Shown here one piece after another: positions 19,540 to 28,382 of a DNA stretch of 64,000 nt (positions are counted from its first letter, which is position 1; each line of letters opens with the position of its first letter). A program made the position numbers and the translations under genes. A model generated the notes under the pieces. That model worked only from the letters and a program-made list of their open reading frames with translations, had not been told where the DNA came from and did no database searches. Origin of the DNA: Betaproteobacteria bacterium Ga0077540. Lineage in GTDB: Bacteria > Pseudomonadota > Gammaproteobacteria > Burkholderiales > Methylophilaceae. The stretch is from the NCBI GenBank assembly GCA_001464125.1, contig LNEP01000015.1, positions 1-64,000 of the forward strand, given 5' to 3'.

Positions 19540-20268
19540 TTAACACCAATCCGGGCTTGGCAATGCCGAAAATACTTCTTTCAAACCTTCACTCCAACCT
19601 TTGCGTACCGTTGCGTAATAGGGGTCTTGCTCGGTCAGACGTTTCTGACAATTGGCATGTAGACTATCGGTACGGTAAATCATTAAATCAATCGGTGCGG
19701 CCACCGAAATATTGCTACGAATCGTTGAGTCGAATGAAATCAGCACACATTTCACCGCATCCATCATATCGGTATTGTGTTTGACCACGCGGTCGATAAT
19801 CGGCTTACCATATTTGGTTTCACCAATTTGAAAATATGGCGTATCACTGGTGGTCTCAATGAAATTACCAGCCGCATACACATTAAACAAACGAGGCTTT
19901 TCTCCTGCAATTTGCCCACCCACCAGCACACTGGCACTAAACTCAATGCCATGCTTTTGCAGATGATCACCATCTCGCTCATATACAGTACGCATCGCCT
20001 CCCCGACCAAGCCAGCCACTTCAAACATATTGCTAGCACTGTGGAGATGTTTAGCCGATTTGCTGTTCAGCTGGGTTTTGAGCAAGCTCACCACTGCCTG
20101 TGTAATCGCCAGATTACCTGCTGTAAGAAGCACAATCACACGCTTACCCGGCAAATCAAATACATGCATCTTGGGTGCAATAGCCACTTGATCCACACCA
20201 GCATTGGTGCGGGTATCCGAGGCAAAAACCAAGCCTTGCTCCAGTAATAAGCCAACACAGTACGTCAT
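19540..20268 (-). CDS. Anbu, proteasome-type NTN-hydrolase (COG3484)
   Basis: A bacterial relative of proteasome beta subunits ('ancestral beta subunit'); its substrates are not established. The true start is the internal ATG giving MTYCVGLLLEQGLVFASD, the hallmark Anbu N-terminus. Loss of Met exposes the catalytic Thr1, with Asp17 in ASDTRTNAG and Lys32 in APKMHVFD as proteasome-like partners. The upstream 36-residue extension in the ORF track would bury Thr1 and is rejected. At 242 residues it is family length. Its stop lies two bases before gmk, so it is probably cotranscribed with housekeeping genes. Its usual partners lie 2.7-6 kb away on the same strand. Confidence 0.93.
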   Translation of the reverse strand: MTYCVGLLLEQGLVFASDTRTNAGVDQVAIAPKMHVFDLPGKRVIVLLTAGNLAITQAVVSLLKTQLNSKSAKHLHSASNMFEVAGLVGEAMRTVYERDGDHLQKHGIEFSASVLVGGQIAGEKPRLFNVYAAGNFIETTSDTPYFQIGETKYGKPIIDRVVKHNTDMMDAVKCVLISFDSTIRSNISVAAPIDLMIYRTDSLHANCQKRLTEQDPYYATVRKGWSEGLKEVFSALPSPDWC

Positions 20269-20494
20269 GAAATACTCGAATTGATGAATGCTGAAATCAT
20301 ACCATCTGGCACCCTTTGACGTTAATAAAAACGTCCTTTGGATTGAAAATTCTGTTGCAACTATATGAATCACCAAAGTTTGACTCTTATTTCAAATTCA
20401 TCAAAGCCCTAAGTCATAACACGTATTTTTTTGGCATCCTCTGCTCGGGTAACATACATCTTAAAATAACCAAATACCAACATTTAAGTACGTG

Positions 20495-22561
20495 ATGACC
20501 CTGTTCCCTTGGCAATCAATATTGCTAACCCCACTACTTTTACTGGCCAATATGCCGATAACGAGCGTTGCGAATAGCGAAGAGTCGATTACCCTGGATA
20601 CGATTGCCGTGATTGGTAACTACGACAACGGCATAGGTACATCAGATACAGCCAGTGAAGGGATAGTGACTAGAAAACTCATCGAAAACAGGCCAGCGCT
20701 ACGAACAGGCGAACTACTGGAATTTGTTCCCAACTTAATCGTCTCCCAACACAGCGGTAACGGCAAAGCCAATCAATATTACCTGCGTGGCTTTAACTTA
20801 GACCACGGCACGGACTTTGCCACTTTTGTAGATGGTGTACCGGTCAATATGCGCACACATGCGCATGGTCAAGGGTATACCGATTTAAACTTTTTAATCC
20901 CCGAGCTGGTGCAGGAGATTAAATATAAAAAGGGCCCATATTTTGCGGAGCTAGGTGATTTTGCCTCAGCCGGTGCTGCGCAGATGCAACTGGTCAATCA
21001 ACTTCCAAAGGGGCTTGCCTCAGTCACATTTGGCAGTTATGACTACCAGCGCTACCTCCTAGCCAACTCATCCGAAATTGCGGATGGTAATCTGCTATAC
21101 GGCTTAGAAATCAACCGCAACAATGGTCCTTGGCAAAATGAAGAAAATCTAAAAAAACTCAGTGGAGTGTTTCGTTATTCCGGAGGTACTGCGCTAGATG
21201 GTTTTAATATCACGGCGATGGCCTACCACAATCAATGGGATGCCACAGACCAGATTCCCTTGCGGGCGTTGCAATCAAACGCCTTGAATCGCTTTGGCAC
21301 CATAGATGCCACTGATGGTGGCGAATCTTCACGCTACAGCATCAGTGCAGCGCGGTACCAACATAATAGTGCAGGCGTATTTGAGGCAAATGTCTACGCG
21401 CTACGTTCAAAGTTAGACCTTTACAGTAATTTCACTTATTTTCTTAATAACCCAGTTGATGGCGACCAATTCAACCAGAACGAGCATCGCACCACTCTGG
21501 GCTTTAATGTTGCCAAAACATGGTTTAACGATATGTTTGGTTTGCCGATGCAAAATAAAATTGGGCTACAAACGCGCTACGATGATTTGTCACCAGTGGC
21601 TTTGTTTAATACGGTAGCCACCCAACGCACATCACTGATACGCTCGGATAAAGTGAGAGAGTTGAGTCATGGTTTGTTTGCTGAGAACAGTACGCAATGG
21701 CATGAAAAGTTCAGGTCTGTTCTTGGCATGCGTTATGACGAATATGATTTTGATGTGGATAGCAGCATTACAGACAATTCTGGCCATGCAAAAGACCATA
21801 TTACCTCACCCAAGTTATCCCTTATTTTTGGGCCTTGGGTTGGCACAGAGTTTTTTATTAACTACGGTCAAGGCTTTCACAGCAATGATGCCAGGGGCAC
21901 AACTCAGAAAGTGTTGCCGAACGGCGACCCTGCCGCTTCCGTTACGCTGCTGGCTGCTTCCAGAGGCAGCGAAATCGGCATACGAACTGAAATTATTCCA
22001 AACCTGCAGAGCTCGCTCGCCTTTTGGCAATTACATTTAGACTCTGAGTTGCTCTATATTGGGGATGCCGGAGAGACTGAGCCGACCAGAGCAAGCAAAC
22101 GTAAAGGCATTGAGTGGAGCAATCATTACATTGCCAATGACTGGCTATTGTTTGATTTTGATTTGGCTTTATCTCAAGCAAGATACAGGAGTAATGACGG
22201 CTCTGGCAGATACATTCCTGGGTCGCTGGGTCGGGTGATTGCTTTTGGCGCATCGTTCAACAACCTTAACCAATGGTCTGGCGCTCTACAACTGCGACAT
22301 TTTGGGCCAAGGCCATTAGTGGAAAACAATAGTGTGCGCTCCAACTCGACTACTGTGGCCTATGCGCGTGTTGGCTATCAGTTCACAGCAAGCACCAAGC
22401 TGACCTTGGATGTGTTTAACCTGTTTAATCGAAAACAGAGCGATATTGATTACTTTTATACATCACGCTTGAATGGGGAGGCTGCTGAAGGGGTAGATGA
22501 TATTCACTTTCACCCTGTGGAGCCGATAACTGCGCGCTTAACTTTGAGCCATCAGTTTTAA
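20495..22561 (+). CDS. TonB-dependent outer-membrane receptor
   Basis: A 22-strand-type receptor that imports a ligand across the outer membrane using TonB energy. There is a signal peptide (about 1-26), a TonB-box-like stretch ITLDTIAVIG just after it, a plug domain (about 50-165, with QYYLRGFNLDHGTDF and the His-rich THAHGQGYTD), and a long beta-barrel ending in phenylalanine (LTLSHQF), as needed for BAM insertion. The substrate cannot be read from the sequence. The His cluster could suggest metal or a metal complex. GTG at 20492 is an alternative start. It is divergent from Anbu, has no transporter genes next to it, and is followed by tRNAs. Confidence 0.9.
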   Translation: MTLFPWQSILLTPLLLLANMPITSVANSEESITLDTIAVIGNYDNGIGTSDTASEGIVTRKLIENRPALRTGELLEFVPNLIVSQHSGNGKANQYYLRGFNLDHGTDFATFVDGVPVNMRTHAHGQGYTDLNFLIPELVQEIKYKKGPYFAELGDFASAGAAQMQLVNQLPKGLASVTFGSYDYQRYLLANSSEIADGNLLYGLEINRNNGPWQNEENLKKLSGVFRYSGGTALDGFNITAMAYHNQWDATDQIPLRALQSNALNRFGTIDATDGGESSRYSISAARYQHNSAGVFEANVYALRSKLDLYSNFTYFLNNPVDGDQFNQNEHRTTLGFNVAKTWFNDMFGLPMQNKIGLQTRYDDLSPVALFNTVATQRTSLIRSDKVRELSHGLFAENSTQWHEKFRSVLGMRYDEYDFDVDSSITDNSGHAKDHITSPKLSLIFGPWVGTEFFINYGQGFHSNDARGTTQKVLPNGDPAASVTLLAASRGSEIGIRTEIIPNLQSSLAFWQLHLDSELLYIGDAGETEPTRASKRKGIEWSNHYIANDWLLFDFDLALSQARYRSNDGSGRYIPGSLGRVIAFGASFNNLNQWSGALQLRHFGPRPLVENNSVRSNSTTVAYARVGYQFTASTKLTLDVFNLFNRKQSDIDYFYTSRLNGEAAEGVDDIHFHPVEPITARLTLSHQF

Positions 22562-22615
22562 AGATGATGTGTTTAGGTGGTTGTGCCAGTACTTCAAACA
22601 ATCCCTGTTGAGATT

Positions 22616-22692
22616 TGGCGGAGTGGACGGGGCTCGAACCCGCGACCCCCGGCGTGACAGGCCGGTATTCTAACCAACTGAACTACCACTCC
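22616..22692 (-). tRNA. tRNA-Asp (GTC)
   Basis: On the minus strand a complete 77-base cloverleaf starts GGAGTGGTAGTTCAG and ends with an encoded CCA. The anticodon loop CCTGTCACG gives GTC, the T-arm contains GGTTCGAGCC, and the 7-bp acceptor (GGAGTGG/CCACTCC) pairs fully. It is 50 bases from tRNA-Val, probably one transcript with Val first. Confidence 0.97.
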
Positions 22693-22741
22693 TGGTATTG
22701 TTTGGATCACAACTTTTGCTTACAACTTGCTAACAAGCGTC

Positions 22742-22817
22742 TGGTGGGTGCTAACGGGGTCGAACCGCTGACATTCGCCTTGTAAGGGCGACGCTCTACC
22801 AACTGAGCTAAGCACCC
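22742..22817 (-). tRNA. tRNA-Val (TAC)
   Basis: On the minus strand a 76-base cloverleaf starts GGGTGCTTAGCTCAG, with anticodon TAC within CCTTACAAG, T-loop GGTTCGACC, a paired acceptor (GGGTGCT/AGCACCC) and an encoded CCA. It lies just upstream of tRNA-Asp. The 189 bases between it and the transglutaminase-like gene hold nothing I can recognise. Confidence 0.97.
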
Positions 22818-23006
22818 TGCCTTACTTGCTGGGCGCGAATTTTACATCAGTTTGCTTAGGAAGCAACAAAAATCTGTGTAAATTTTATATTTATTTTTTT
22901 ATCTAGGATGAAGTCACCCAGTGGACAGGCGAAAGTGCATTAAAAATAGATGCATTAAAAACAGACGAAAACCATTAGGCGTTACGATCTGTGCAAATAG
23001 CCTGAG

Positions 23007-23843
23007 TTACTGCTGGGCTTGTTGAGCTTGTTGAAGCAGTGATGCCGAATGCGCTTTGGCATGCTGAAAGACAGGCGCCCCCTGCTGATTGACCACGACA
23101 TTGGACACCATACCCTCTTCACCACCGCCGATACGCATGCCGCTCACCGGGCTAGCGCCGCGGTAATCTAAACCCACCGCCAGACGTACATGGGTTTCAT
23201 TGGCGCGATACCCATTGGAGATATCCAAGCTTTGCCATTGATTGTTTAACCACACGTCCACCCAAGCGTGCGTCTGCATGAGGCTACCATCTTCGGTGAA
23301 TAAATACCCGCTGACATAACGAGCCGGATTACCTAAGCTTCTACAGCAGCTAATAAATACATGGGCATGGTCTTGGCAAACGCCCTGCCCCAAGTCAAAC
23401 GCCTCGCTCGCTGTGGTATCGACCTTGGTAGCACCTTTGATGTAAGCCATTTTGTCACGCAAGGCCAGCATCATGTCTTCAATCGGTCGATTGGCAAACT
23501 GACTGGCAAAGGCAATGATGGCCTCATTAGGGGATGTCAGCTCTGTTTCACGCAAATAGATCGGCATGGGTAAAGCCTGATGCTGTGTTAAATCGGCAAC
23601 ACCTGTTTCCACCTCGCCCGACACCGCGATTAGTAACTCATGATGTGGATTATCGATCACCAGCGTATGCGCAGTGTTGCCAAACGTATCTTGAAATTCA
23701 TGCAACTGACCATTCACTTTGATATCCCAATGGCGCACATGCTGGCCAAAGCCATTCTGTGGCGTGAGGCGTAACTGCTGAATGGTGTAGGTCACCATCT
23801 CGCTATATACATATTGTGTTTGGTGCTGAATATTGAGACGCAT
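23007..23843 (-). CDS. transglutaminase-like cysteine protease family protein
   Basis: A 278-residue protein with an N-terminal beta-rich 'Bact_transglu_N' domain (starting MRLNIQHQTQYVYSE) and a transglutaminase-like catalytic domain. The triad is visible: Cys in LGQGVCQDHAH, His in QTHAWVDVWL and Asp in QSLDISNG. Such proteins may act as proteases or amide-forming enzymes. This subfamily occurs with alpha-E, circularly permuted ATP-grasp and Anbu proteins, as here. It follows the alpha-E gene by 22 bases. Substrate and direction of reaction are unknown. Confidence 0.9.
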   Translation of the reverse strand: MRLNIQHQTQYVYSEMVTYTIQQLRLTPQNGFGQHVRHWDIKVNGQLHEFQDTFGNTAHTLVIDNPHHELLIAVSGEVETGVADLTQHQALPMPIYLRETELTSPNEAIIAFASQFANRPIEDMMLALRDKMAYIKGATKVDTTASEAFDLGQGVCQDHAHVFISCCRSLGNPARYVSGYLFTEDGSLMQTHAWVDVWLNNQWQSLDISNGYRANETHVRLAVGLDYRGASPVSGMRIGGGEEGMVSNVVVNQQGAPVFQHAKAHSASLLQQAQQAQQ

Positions 23844-23865
23844 AATGCTAGCTACTTTACACCTA

Positions 23866-24810
23866 TTAAACCGTTGCGCTCAAGAAACTACGCTGAATTT
23901 CTTCACCCAATACATGATTAGAATGAATAAAGCTCTCCAAAAACTCATGCAGTCCATGCTGAAAAATGTCCTGCATTTTGCCGTAATGCAACTTGGCATG
24001 CAGTTCACCCGCCAAACGCTTGGTCTCACTTTGGCGATTGGCCGCCACCTGTTCAATAATCGGCATAATCTCATCATAACAAGCATGGAGCGAGCGTGGC
24101 ATATCATGTCTCAACACCAAGAGTTCTGAGACACGTACCGGGTCAATCGCATCGCTATAGATTTTTTGATAGGCCTGAAAAGCGGATACCGAGCGCAAGA
24201 CTGCACTCCACTCGTAATAGTCGACTGTACCGCCCATTTGGTGCTGCACAGGCATCAGAAAATCGTATTTGATATTGAGTAAGCGCGCCGTGTTATCGGC
24301 ACGCTCAATAAACGTGCCTAAACGTACAAAGCTAAAGGCTTCGTCGCGCAACATGGTGCCAAAACAGACACCTCTAAATAGGTGCGAACGTGATTTGACC
24401 CAATCGCAAAATTCACTTAAACCTTCTACTGTTAAATCTTTACGCAGAAACTGATCAAACTCTAACCACAAGGCGTTGATATTTTCCCAAGTCTCAGTGG
24501 TCATGGTCACCCGCACTGCACGGGCGTTTTCACGTGCACTGCGCAACGCACTGTAAATACTGGACGGGTTGTTGCTGTCCATGGTCAGGTACTGAATCAC
24601 ATTTTTAGCATTTGGCTTGCCATAGTCACGCTCAAATGCCTCAATATTGCTGGTAATTTCCACTGCGGCCTGCCATAAATCCGCATCGTTACCAGTAGCG
24701 CTGGGCACTAGCGACATGTTGTAGGTCACATCCAACACGCGTGCAGCGTTTTCGGCACGCTCAATATAACGCGCCATCCAATAGAGATGATCTGCTGTAC
24801 GACTTAACAT
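23866..24810 (-). CDS. alpha-E domain protein
   Basis: A 314-residue all-helical protein beginning MLSRTADHLYWMARYIERAEN, the diagnostic start of the alpha-E (COG2307) family. No catalytic motif is evident. The conserved Arg/Glu-rich helices (for example YIERAENAAR and FIERADNTARLL) are thought to be functional. It overlaps the ATP-grasp gene upstream by 7 bases and precedes the transglutaminase-like gene, matching the conserved cluster in which these proteins are predicted to cooperate in peptide-bond formation or modification. Confidence 0.92.
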   Translation of the reverse strand: MLSRTADHLYWMARYIERAENAARVLDVTYNMSLVPSATGNDADLWQAAVEITSNIEAFERDYGKPNAKNVIQYLTMDSNNPSSIYSALRSARENARAVRVTMTTETWENINALWLEFDQFLRKDLTVEGLSEFCDWVKSRSHLFRGVCFGTMLRDEAFSFVRLGTFIERADNTARLLNIKYDFLMPVQHQMGGTVDYYEWSAVLRSVSAFQAYQKIYSDAIDPVRVSELLVLRHDMPRSLHACYDEIMPIIEQVAANRQSETKRLAGELHAKLHYGKMQDIFQHGLHEFLESFIHSNHVLGEEIQRSFLSATV

Positions 24811-26291
24811 GCCACTTCTTCTTTCTTGATTGCTTGGCTGGTATTGGTAGGTTTTTCTGCAGCGGTGTCATCACGCTCTAACACCCAAGTATCCTTGGTA
24901 CCACCGCCTTGTGACGAGTTAACCACCAGTGAGCCTTCTTTGAGCGCGACTCGGCACAACCCACCTGGCACTACACTCACGGTTTTGCCGGACAGTACAA
25001 AGGGGCGTAAATCCACATGGCGTGGCGCAATTCCCTGCTCTACCAAGGTTGGGCAAGTAGAGAGCGCCAGCGTAGGCTGGGCGATATAGCTGGAAGGTTT
25101 GGATAAAATACGTAGCTTAAATTCCGCCAGCTCTTGCTTGGTGGCGGCAGGGCCCACCAACATGCCATAGCCGCCAGAGCCCTGCACCTCTTTCACCACT
25201 AACTCATCTAGATGGTCGAGCACATAAGCCAAATCATCTTCTTTGCTCAGCTCATAGGTAGGCACGTTTTGCAGGATGGGCTCTTCACCCAAGTAGAATT
25301 TAATCATTTGCGGTACGTAAATATAGGTGGCTTTGTCATCTGCCGCACCGGTACCCACGGCATTGGCCAGGGTGACACCGCCGTTACGATACACCGACAG
25401 TAAGCCCGGCACACCCAACATCGAATCCGGTTTAAACACCAGCGGATCCAAAAAGTCATCATCAATGCGGCGATAAATCACATCCACACGCCTTGGGCCT
25501 TGTGTGGTGCGCATATACACGGCGTTATTGCGCACGAATAGATCTTGCCCCTCAACCAGCTCGATCCCCATTTGCTGCGCTAAAAACGCATGCTCAAAAT
25601 AAGCGCTGTTATAAGCACCCGGGGACAGCAACACCACAGTAGGGTCTTGCACTCCAGATTGGGCCACTGAGCGTAAATTATTCAGCAACACCTGCGGATA
25701 ATGCTCGACTGGAGCTACGGAGTATTGCCTGAATAAATCCGGAAACAGGCGCATCATCATTTTGCGGTTTTCCAGCATGTAAGACACACCGGAGGGTGTG
25801 CGCAGATTGTCTTCTAGCACATAAAACTGTGATTCGCTGGTACGCACCAAATCCACTCCGGCAATATGCGCGTAAATCTGATTGGGCACGTCTACACCAA
25901 ACATCTCCGGACGATATTGCGGATTGCTTAAAATGGTGTAGGGCACAATGCCGGCCTGAATGATTTCTTGTTTGTGATAAATATCGTGCAAGAACATGTT
26001 GAGCGCTCGCACGCGTTGTATCACCCCCGCAGACAAATGTGCCCACTCCTTGCTGGAAATGAGCCGAGGAATCACATCGAAAGGAATCAGCCGCTCTGCG
26101 CCATCGGCATCGCCATAGACATTAAAGGTAATCCCCACGCGGCGAAACAACAATTCGGCTTCTGCACGTTTGGCTGCCAATTGATGCGTAGGTACATTTT
26201 TTAACCAACGTTGATAGGCTTTATAAATGGCACGTGCATCCCCCACTTTAGCCTGCATTTCATCAAAAAACTTATCGACAGTATCTGACAT
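24804..26291 (-). CDS. circularly permuted ATP-grasp type 2 protein
   Basis: Predicted ATP-dependent carboxylate-amine ligase (COG2308). The glycine-rich ATP-binding loop EVQGSGGYGMLVGP lies late in the protein (about residue 380), consistent with the permuted fold. HIAGVDLVRTSES, VLEDNLRTPSGVSY and LRPFVLSG are family blocks. I choose the internal ATG giving MSDTVDKFF (preceded by AGAAAG) over the 15-residue longer ORF. It leads the three-gene leftward operon with alpha-E and transglutaminase-like genes. Comparative genomics predicts synthesis of a peptide tag or small peptide, with Anbu as a possible associated protease. None of this has been shown for this gene. Confidence 0.92.
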   Translation of the reverse strand: MSDTVDKFFDEMQAKVGDARAIYKAYQRWLKNVPTHQLAAKRAEAELLFRRVGITFNVYGDADGAERLIPFDVIPRLISSKEWAHLSAGVIQRVRALNMFLHDIYHKQEIIQAGIVPYTILSNPQYRPEMFGVDVPNQIYAHIAGVDLVRTSESQFYVLEDNLRTPSGVSYMLENRKMMMRLFPDLFRQYSVAPVEHYPQVLLNNLRSVAQSGVQDPTVVLLSPGAYNSAYFEHAFLAQQMGIELVEGQDLFVRNNAVYMRTTQGPRRVDVIYRRIDDDFLDPLVFKPDSMLGVPGLLSVYRNGGVTLANAVGTGAADDKATYIYVPQMIKFYLGEEPILQNVPTYELSKEDDLAYVLDHLDELVVKEVQGSGGYGMLVGPAATKQELAEFKLRILSKPSSYIAQPTLALSTCPTLVEQGIAPRHVDLRPFVLSGKTVSVVPGGLCRVALKEGSLVVNSSQGGGTKDTWVLERDDTAAEKPTNTSQAIKKEEVAC

Positions 26292-26470
26292 ACTTTTAAT
26301 CTTTCTATAGTTAATGAGATTAAAAGCAAACTGCATACCAGTTTAAATATTCTTTTAAATCAGATGCTTATAAATCAGTTTCGGCCATGAGGATAATAAT
26401 AGCACCAAAAAGGTGCATTAAATGCATTTGGTTTCAAACGCCCATGATTGAACGCACAAAAAACATGCGT

Positions 26471-27334
26471 TTATTCAATATTTTGGATTTGCTCTCGCAT
26501 TTGTTCAATCAGCACCTTGAGTTGCATGGAGATTTGTGTGGTCTCAATCGCCACAGATTTAGAGCCCAACGTGTTGGCTTCACGGTTCATCTCTTGCATG
26601 AGGAAATCCAGTTTTTTACCTACCGCTCCGCCTTTGGCAAGAATATGGCTGACTTCACGCACATGTGCGTCCAAGCGAGAAAGCTCCTCATCCACATCAA
26701 TGCGTTGAGCATACAATACAATCTCTTGGCGCACGCGTTCATCATCTGCCAGCATGGCTTCTTGTAGTTTGGCAGTGAGTTTATCCTGATAGGCTTGAAT
26801 CAATTGTGGCAGCATCGGTTTTACCTTAACCACCAAGGCGTTAATCTCAGTTAAACGCGCCAATATCATTTCTTTAAGCTTCTCGCCCTCACGTTGACGT
26901 GCACCAATTAAATTATCTAACACATCGCTGAGTGTTTTTTTAATGGTGGCCTCTAGGGCTTCCTGATCTAACTGTGGTGCTTGCGTCACACCCGGCATGC
27001 GTAATATTTCTAATAGATCCACCGCTTGGACTGTCGGGAAATATTGCGAAACCGCCTGAATACTCTGTGCAATTTGCTGCACGGCTTGGTGATTGATGGC
27101 CGCAAATTGAACAGCCGCATTGTCTTGCTTTAAAAAGACACGACAATCGACTTTGCCACGGCCAAGCTTGGTTTGTATCTGCTCACGTATGGTATTTTCA
27201 AACACACGCAAGTGATCATCCAATTTTAATTGCAGTTCAAGGTAGCGATGGTTGACCGAACGTATCTCTATTGTCAACGCGCCATTAGGGGTGGTTTGCT
27301 CATGCGAGGCATAACCTGTCATGCTTAAAATCAT
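26471..27334 (-). CDS. yicC: YicC family endoribonuclease
   Basis: A 287-residue protein starting MILSMTGYASHE, with the C-terminal DUF1732-type block GKKLDFLMQEMNREANTLGSKS, both diagnostic of YicC. E. coli YicC has been reported as an endoribonuclease acting on small RNA. In many proteobacteria yicC is directly beside gmk. Here about 7 kb of Anbu/receptor/tRNA genes lies between them. It is divergent from the kinase gene. The 134 bases between the ATP-grasp start at 26336 and yicC hold a short GCACC-AAAAA-GGTGC hairpin without a convincing T tract. Confidence 0.93.
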   Translation of the reverse strand: MILSMTGYASHEQTTPNGALTIEIRSVNHRYLELQLKLDDHLRVFENTIREQIQTKLGRGKVDCRVFLKQDNAAVQFAAINHQAVQQIAQSIQAVSQYFPTVQAVDLLEILRMPGVTQAPQLDQEALEATIKKTLSDVLDNLIGARQREGEKLKEMILARLTEINALVVKVKPMLPQLIQAYQDKLTAKLQEAMLADDERVRQEIVLYAQRIDVDEELSRLDAHVREVSHILAKGGAVGKKLDFLMQEMNREANTLGSKSVAIETTQISMQLKVLIEQMREQIQNIE

Positions 27335-27437
27335 AGGGCTTACTCTTTTCTAATCGACAACAATTGTATCAAATGCCTCTGTTAATATGAGAAAATATAA
27401 ATACTCATATAACGGTTTGCGTTCACCCTAATTTTTA

Positions 27438-28382
27438 ATGGCCATCACCAACAAAAATCAAGCGCTTGAGATTGGCTTTAAGTTACAAGATTACACCATC
27501 ACCAAAGTGCTGAGCTCTGGCGGTTTTAGTTTTGTGTATTTGGCGCATGACCCTAACAAAAAAGTAGTGGCCATCAAAGAATATATGCCCACCGGTTTAG
27601 CATTGCGCAATAAAGGCGCGACCGTGCAACTGGACGATCATGGCGACTCTGCTGTATTCAAACAAGGCCTTAAAAGCTTTTTTGAAGAGGGTTTATCGCT
27701 CGCCAAAATTGACCATAAAAACATTGTGCGCGTACTGAATTTTTTCAGAGCCAACAATACAGTGTACATGGTGATGAAGTATGAGCGCGGCAAATCACTG
27801 CAAGAATATATACTGGCGCACGAGAATCCTATTTCGGAAAATTTTGTGCGTCGCGTATTTGCTGAATTGCTGAATGGCTTACGCGAGGTGCATACCCATA
27901 AATTACTGCACCTAGATATTAAGCCGGCCAATATTTATATCCGTTTGGATGGCTCGCCGGTGCTGCTGGATTTTGGTTCGGCTAGACAAACCTTGTCTGA
28001 GGCCAAATCGAATATTCCTTTAAGTTATACACCAGGGTTTGCCCCACCGGAGCAATACTACAGTCGTCAGAACTTAGGCCCTTGGAGCGACATCTACAGC
28101 ATAGGCGCCAGCATGTATGCCTGCTTGTACCGCGCCACACCACAAGCGTCTAATCTACGCGTGACTAAAGATAATTTGGAACCCGCTAAATCATTAGGAA
28201 ACAAAATTTATTCAGAAGAGTTACTGGTGCTGATTGATGAGTGTCTTAAGCTAGACCATTTAGCACGACCACAAAGTGTATTTTCATTGCAAAAACAAAT
28301 CATGGCGCTTAGCCCTGCGCCAGAAGGCACAAGAAGTAGTATTGTTAACAAAATCAAAAAAGTATTGAACACACCACTATGA
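27438..28382 (+). CDS. serine/threonine protein kinase (Hanks type)
   Basis: Cytosolic protein kinase of 314 residues with no membrane segment or sensor domain. Subdomains are visible: glycine loop SSGGFSFVY (about 26-34), ATP-anchoring Lys in VVAIKEYMP, catalytic loop HLDIKPANIYI (Asp and Lys intact, with Leu in place of the Arg of HRD), DFG in LLDFGSAR, and APPEQY. The HLD form suggests a non-RD kinase not needing activation-loop phosphorylation. It overlaps the PP2C gene by four bases (ATGA), so kinase and phosphatase are made together. Its substrate is unknown. The downstream rph and rdgB are on the same strand with almost no gap. Confidence 0.93.
   Translation: MAITNKNQALEIGFKLQDYTITKVLSSGGFSFVYLAHDPNKKVVAIKEYMPTGLALRNKGATVQLDDHGDSAVFKQGLKSFFEEGLSLAKIDHKNIVRVLNFFRANNTVYMVMKYERGKSLQEYILAHENPISENFVRRVFAELLNGLREVHTHKLLHLDIKPANIYIRLDGSPVLLDFGSARQTLSEAKSNIPLSYTPGFAPPEQYYSRQNLGPWSDIYSIGASMYACLYRATPQASNLRVTKDNLEPAKSLGNKIYSEELLVLIDECLKLDHLARPQSVFSLQKQIMALSPAPEGTRSSIVNKIKKVLNTPL

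Noticed and set aside
19777-20247. 156-aa plus-strand ORF opposite Anbu
   Set aside because: It is a shadow of the conserved Anbu reading frame and has no initiation signal.
20269-20376. N-terminal extension of the Anbu ORF
   Set aside because: It would mask the catalytic Thr1 that follows Met in MTYCVG; all known Anbu proteins start at that Met.
22562-23006. Attachment-site duplication at the tRNA-Asp/tRNA-Val pair
   Set aside because: I could not see a repeated tRNA 3' end elsewhere in the window, so an integrated element is not supported.
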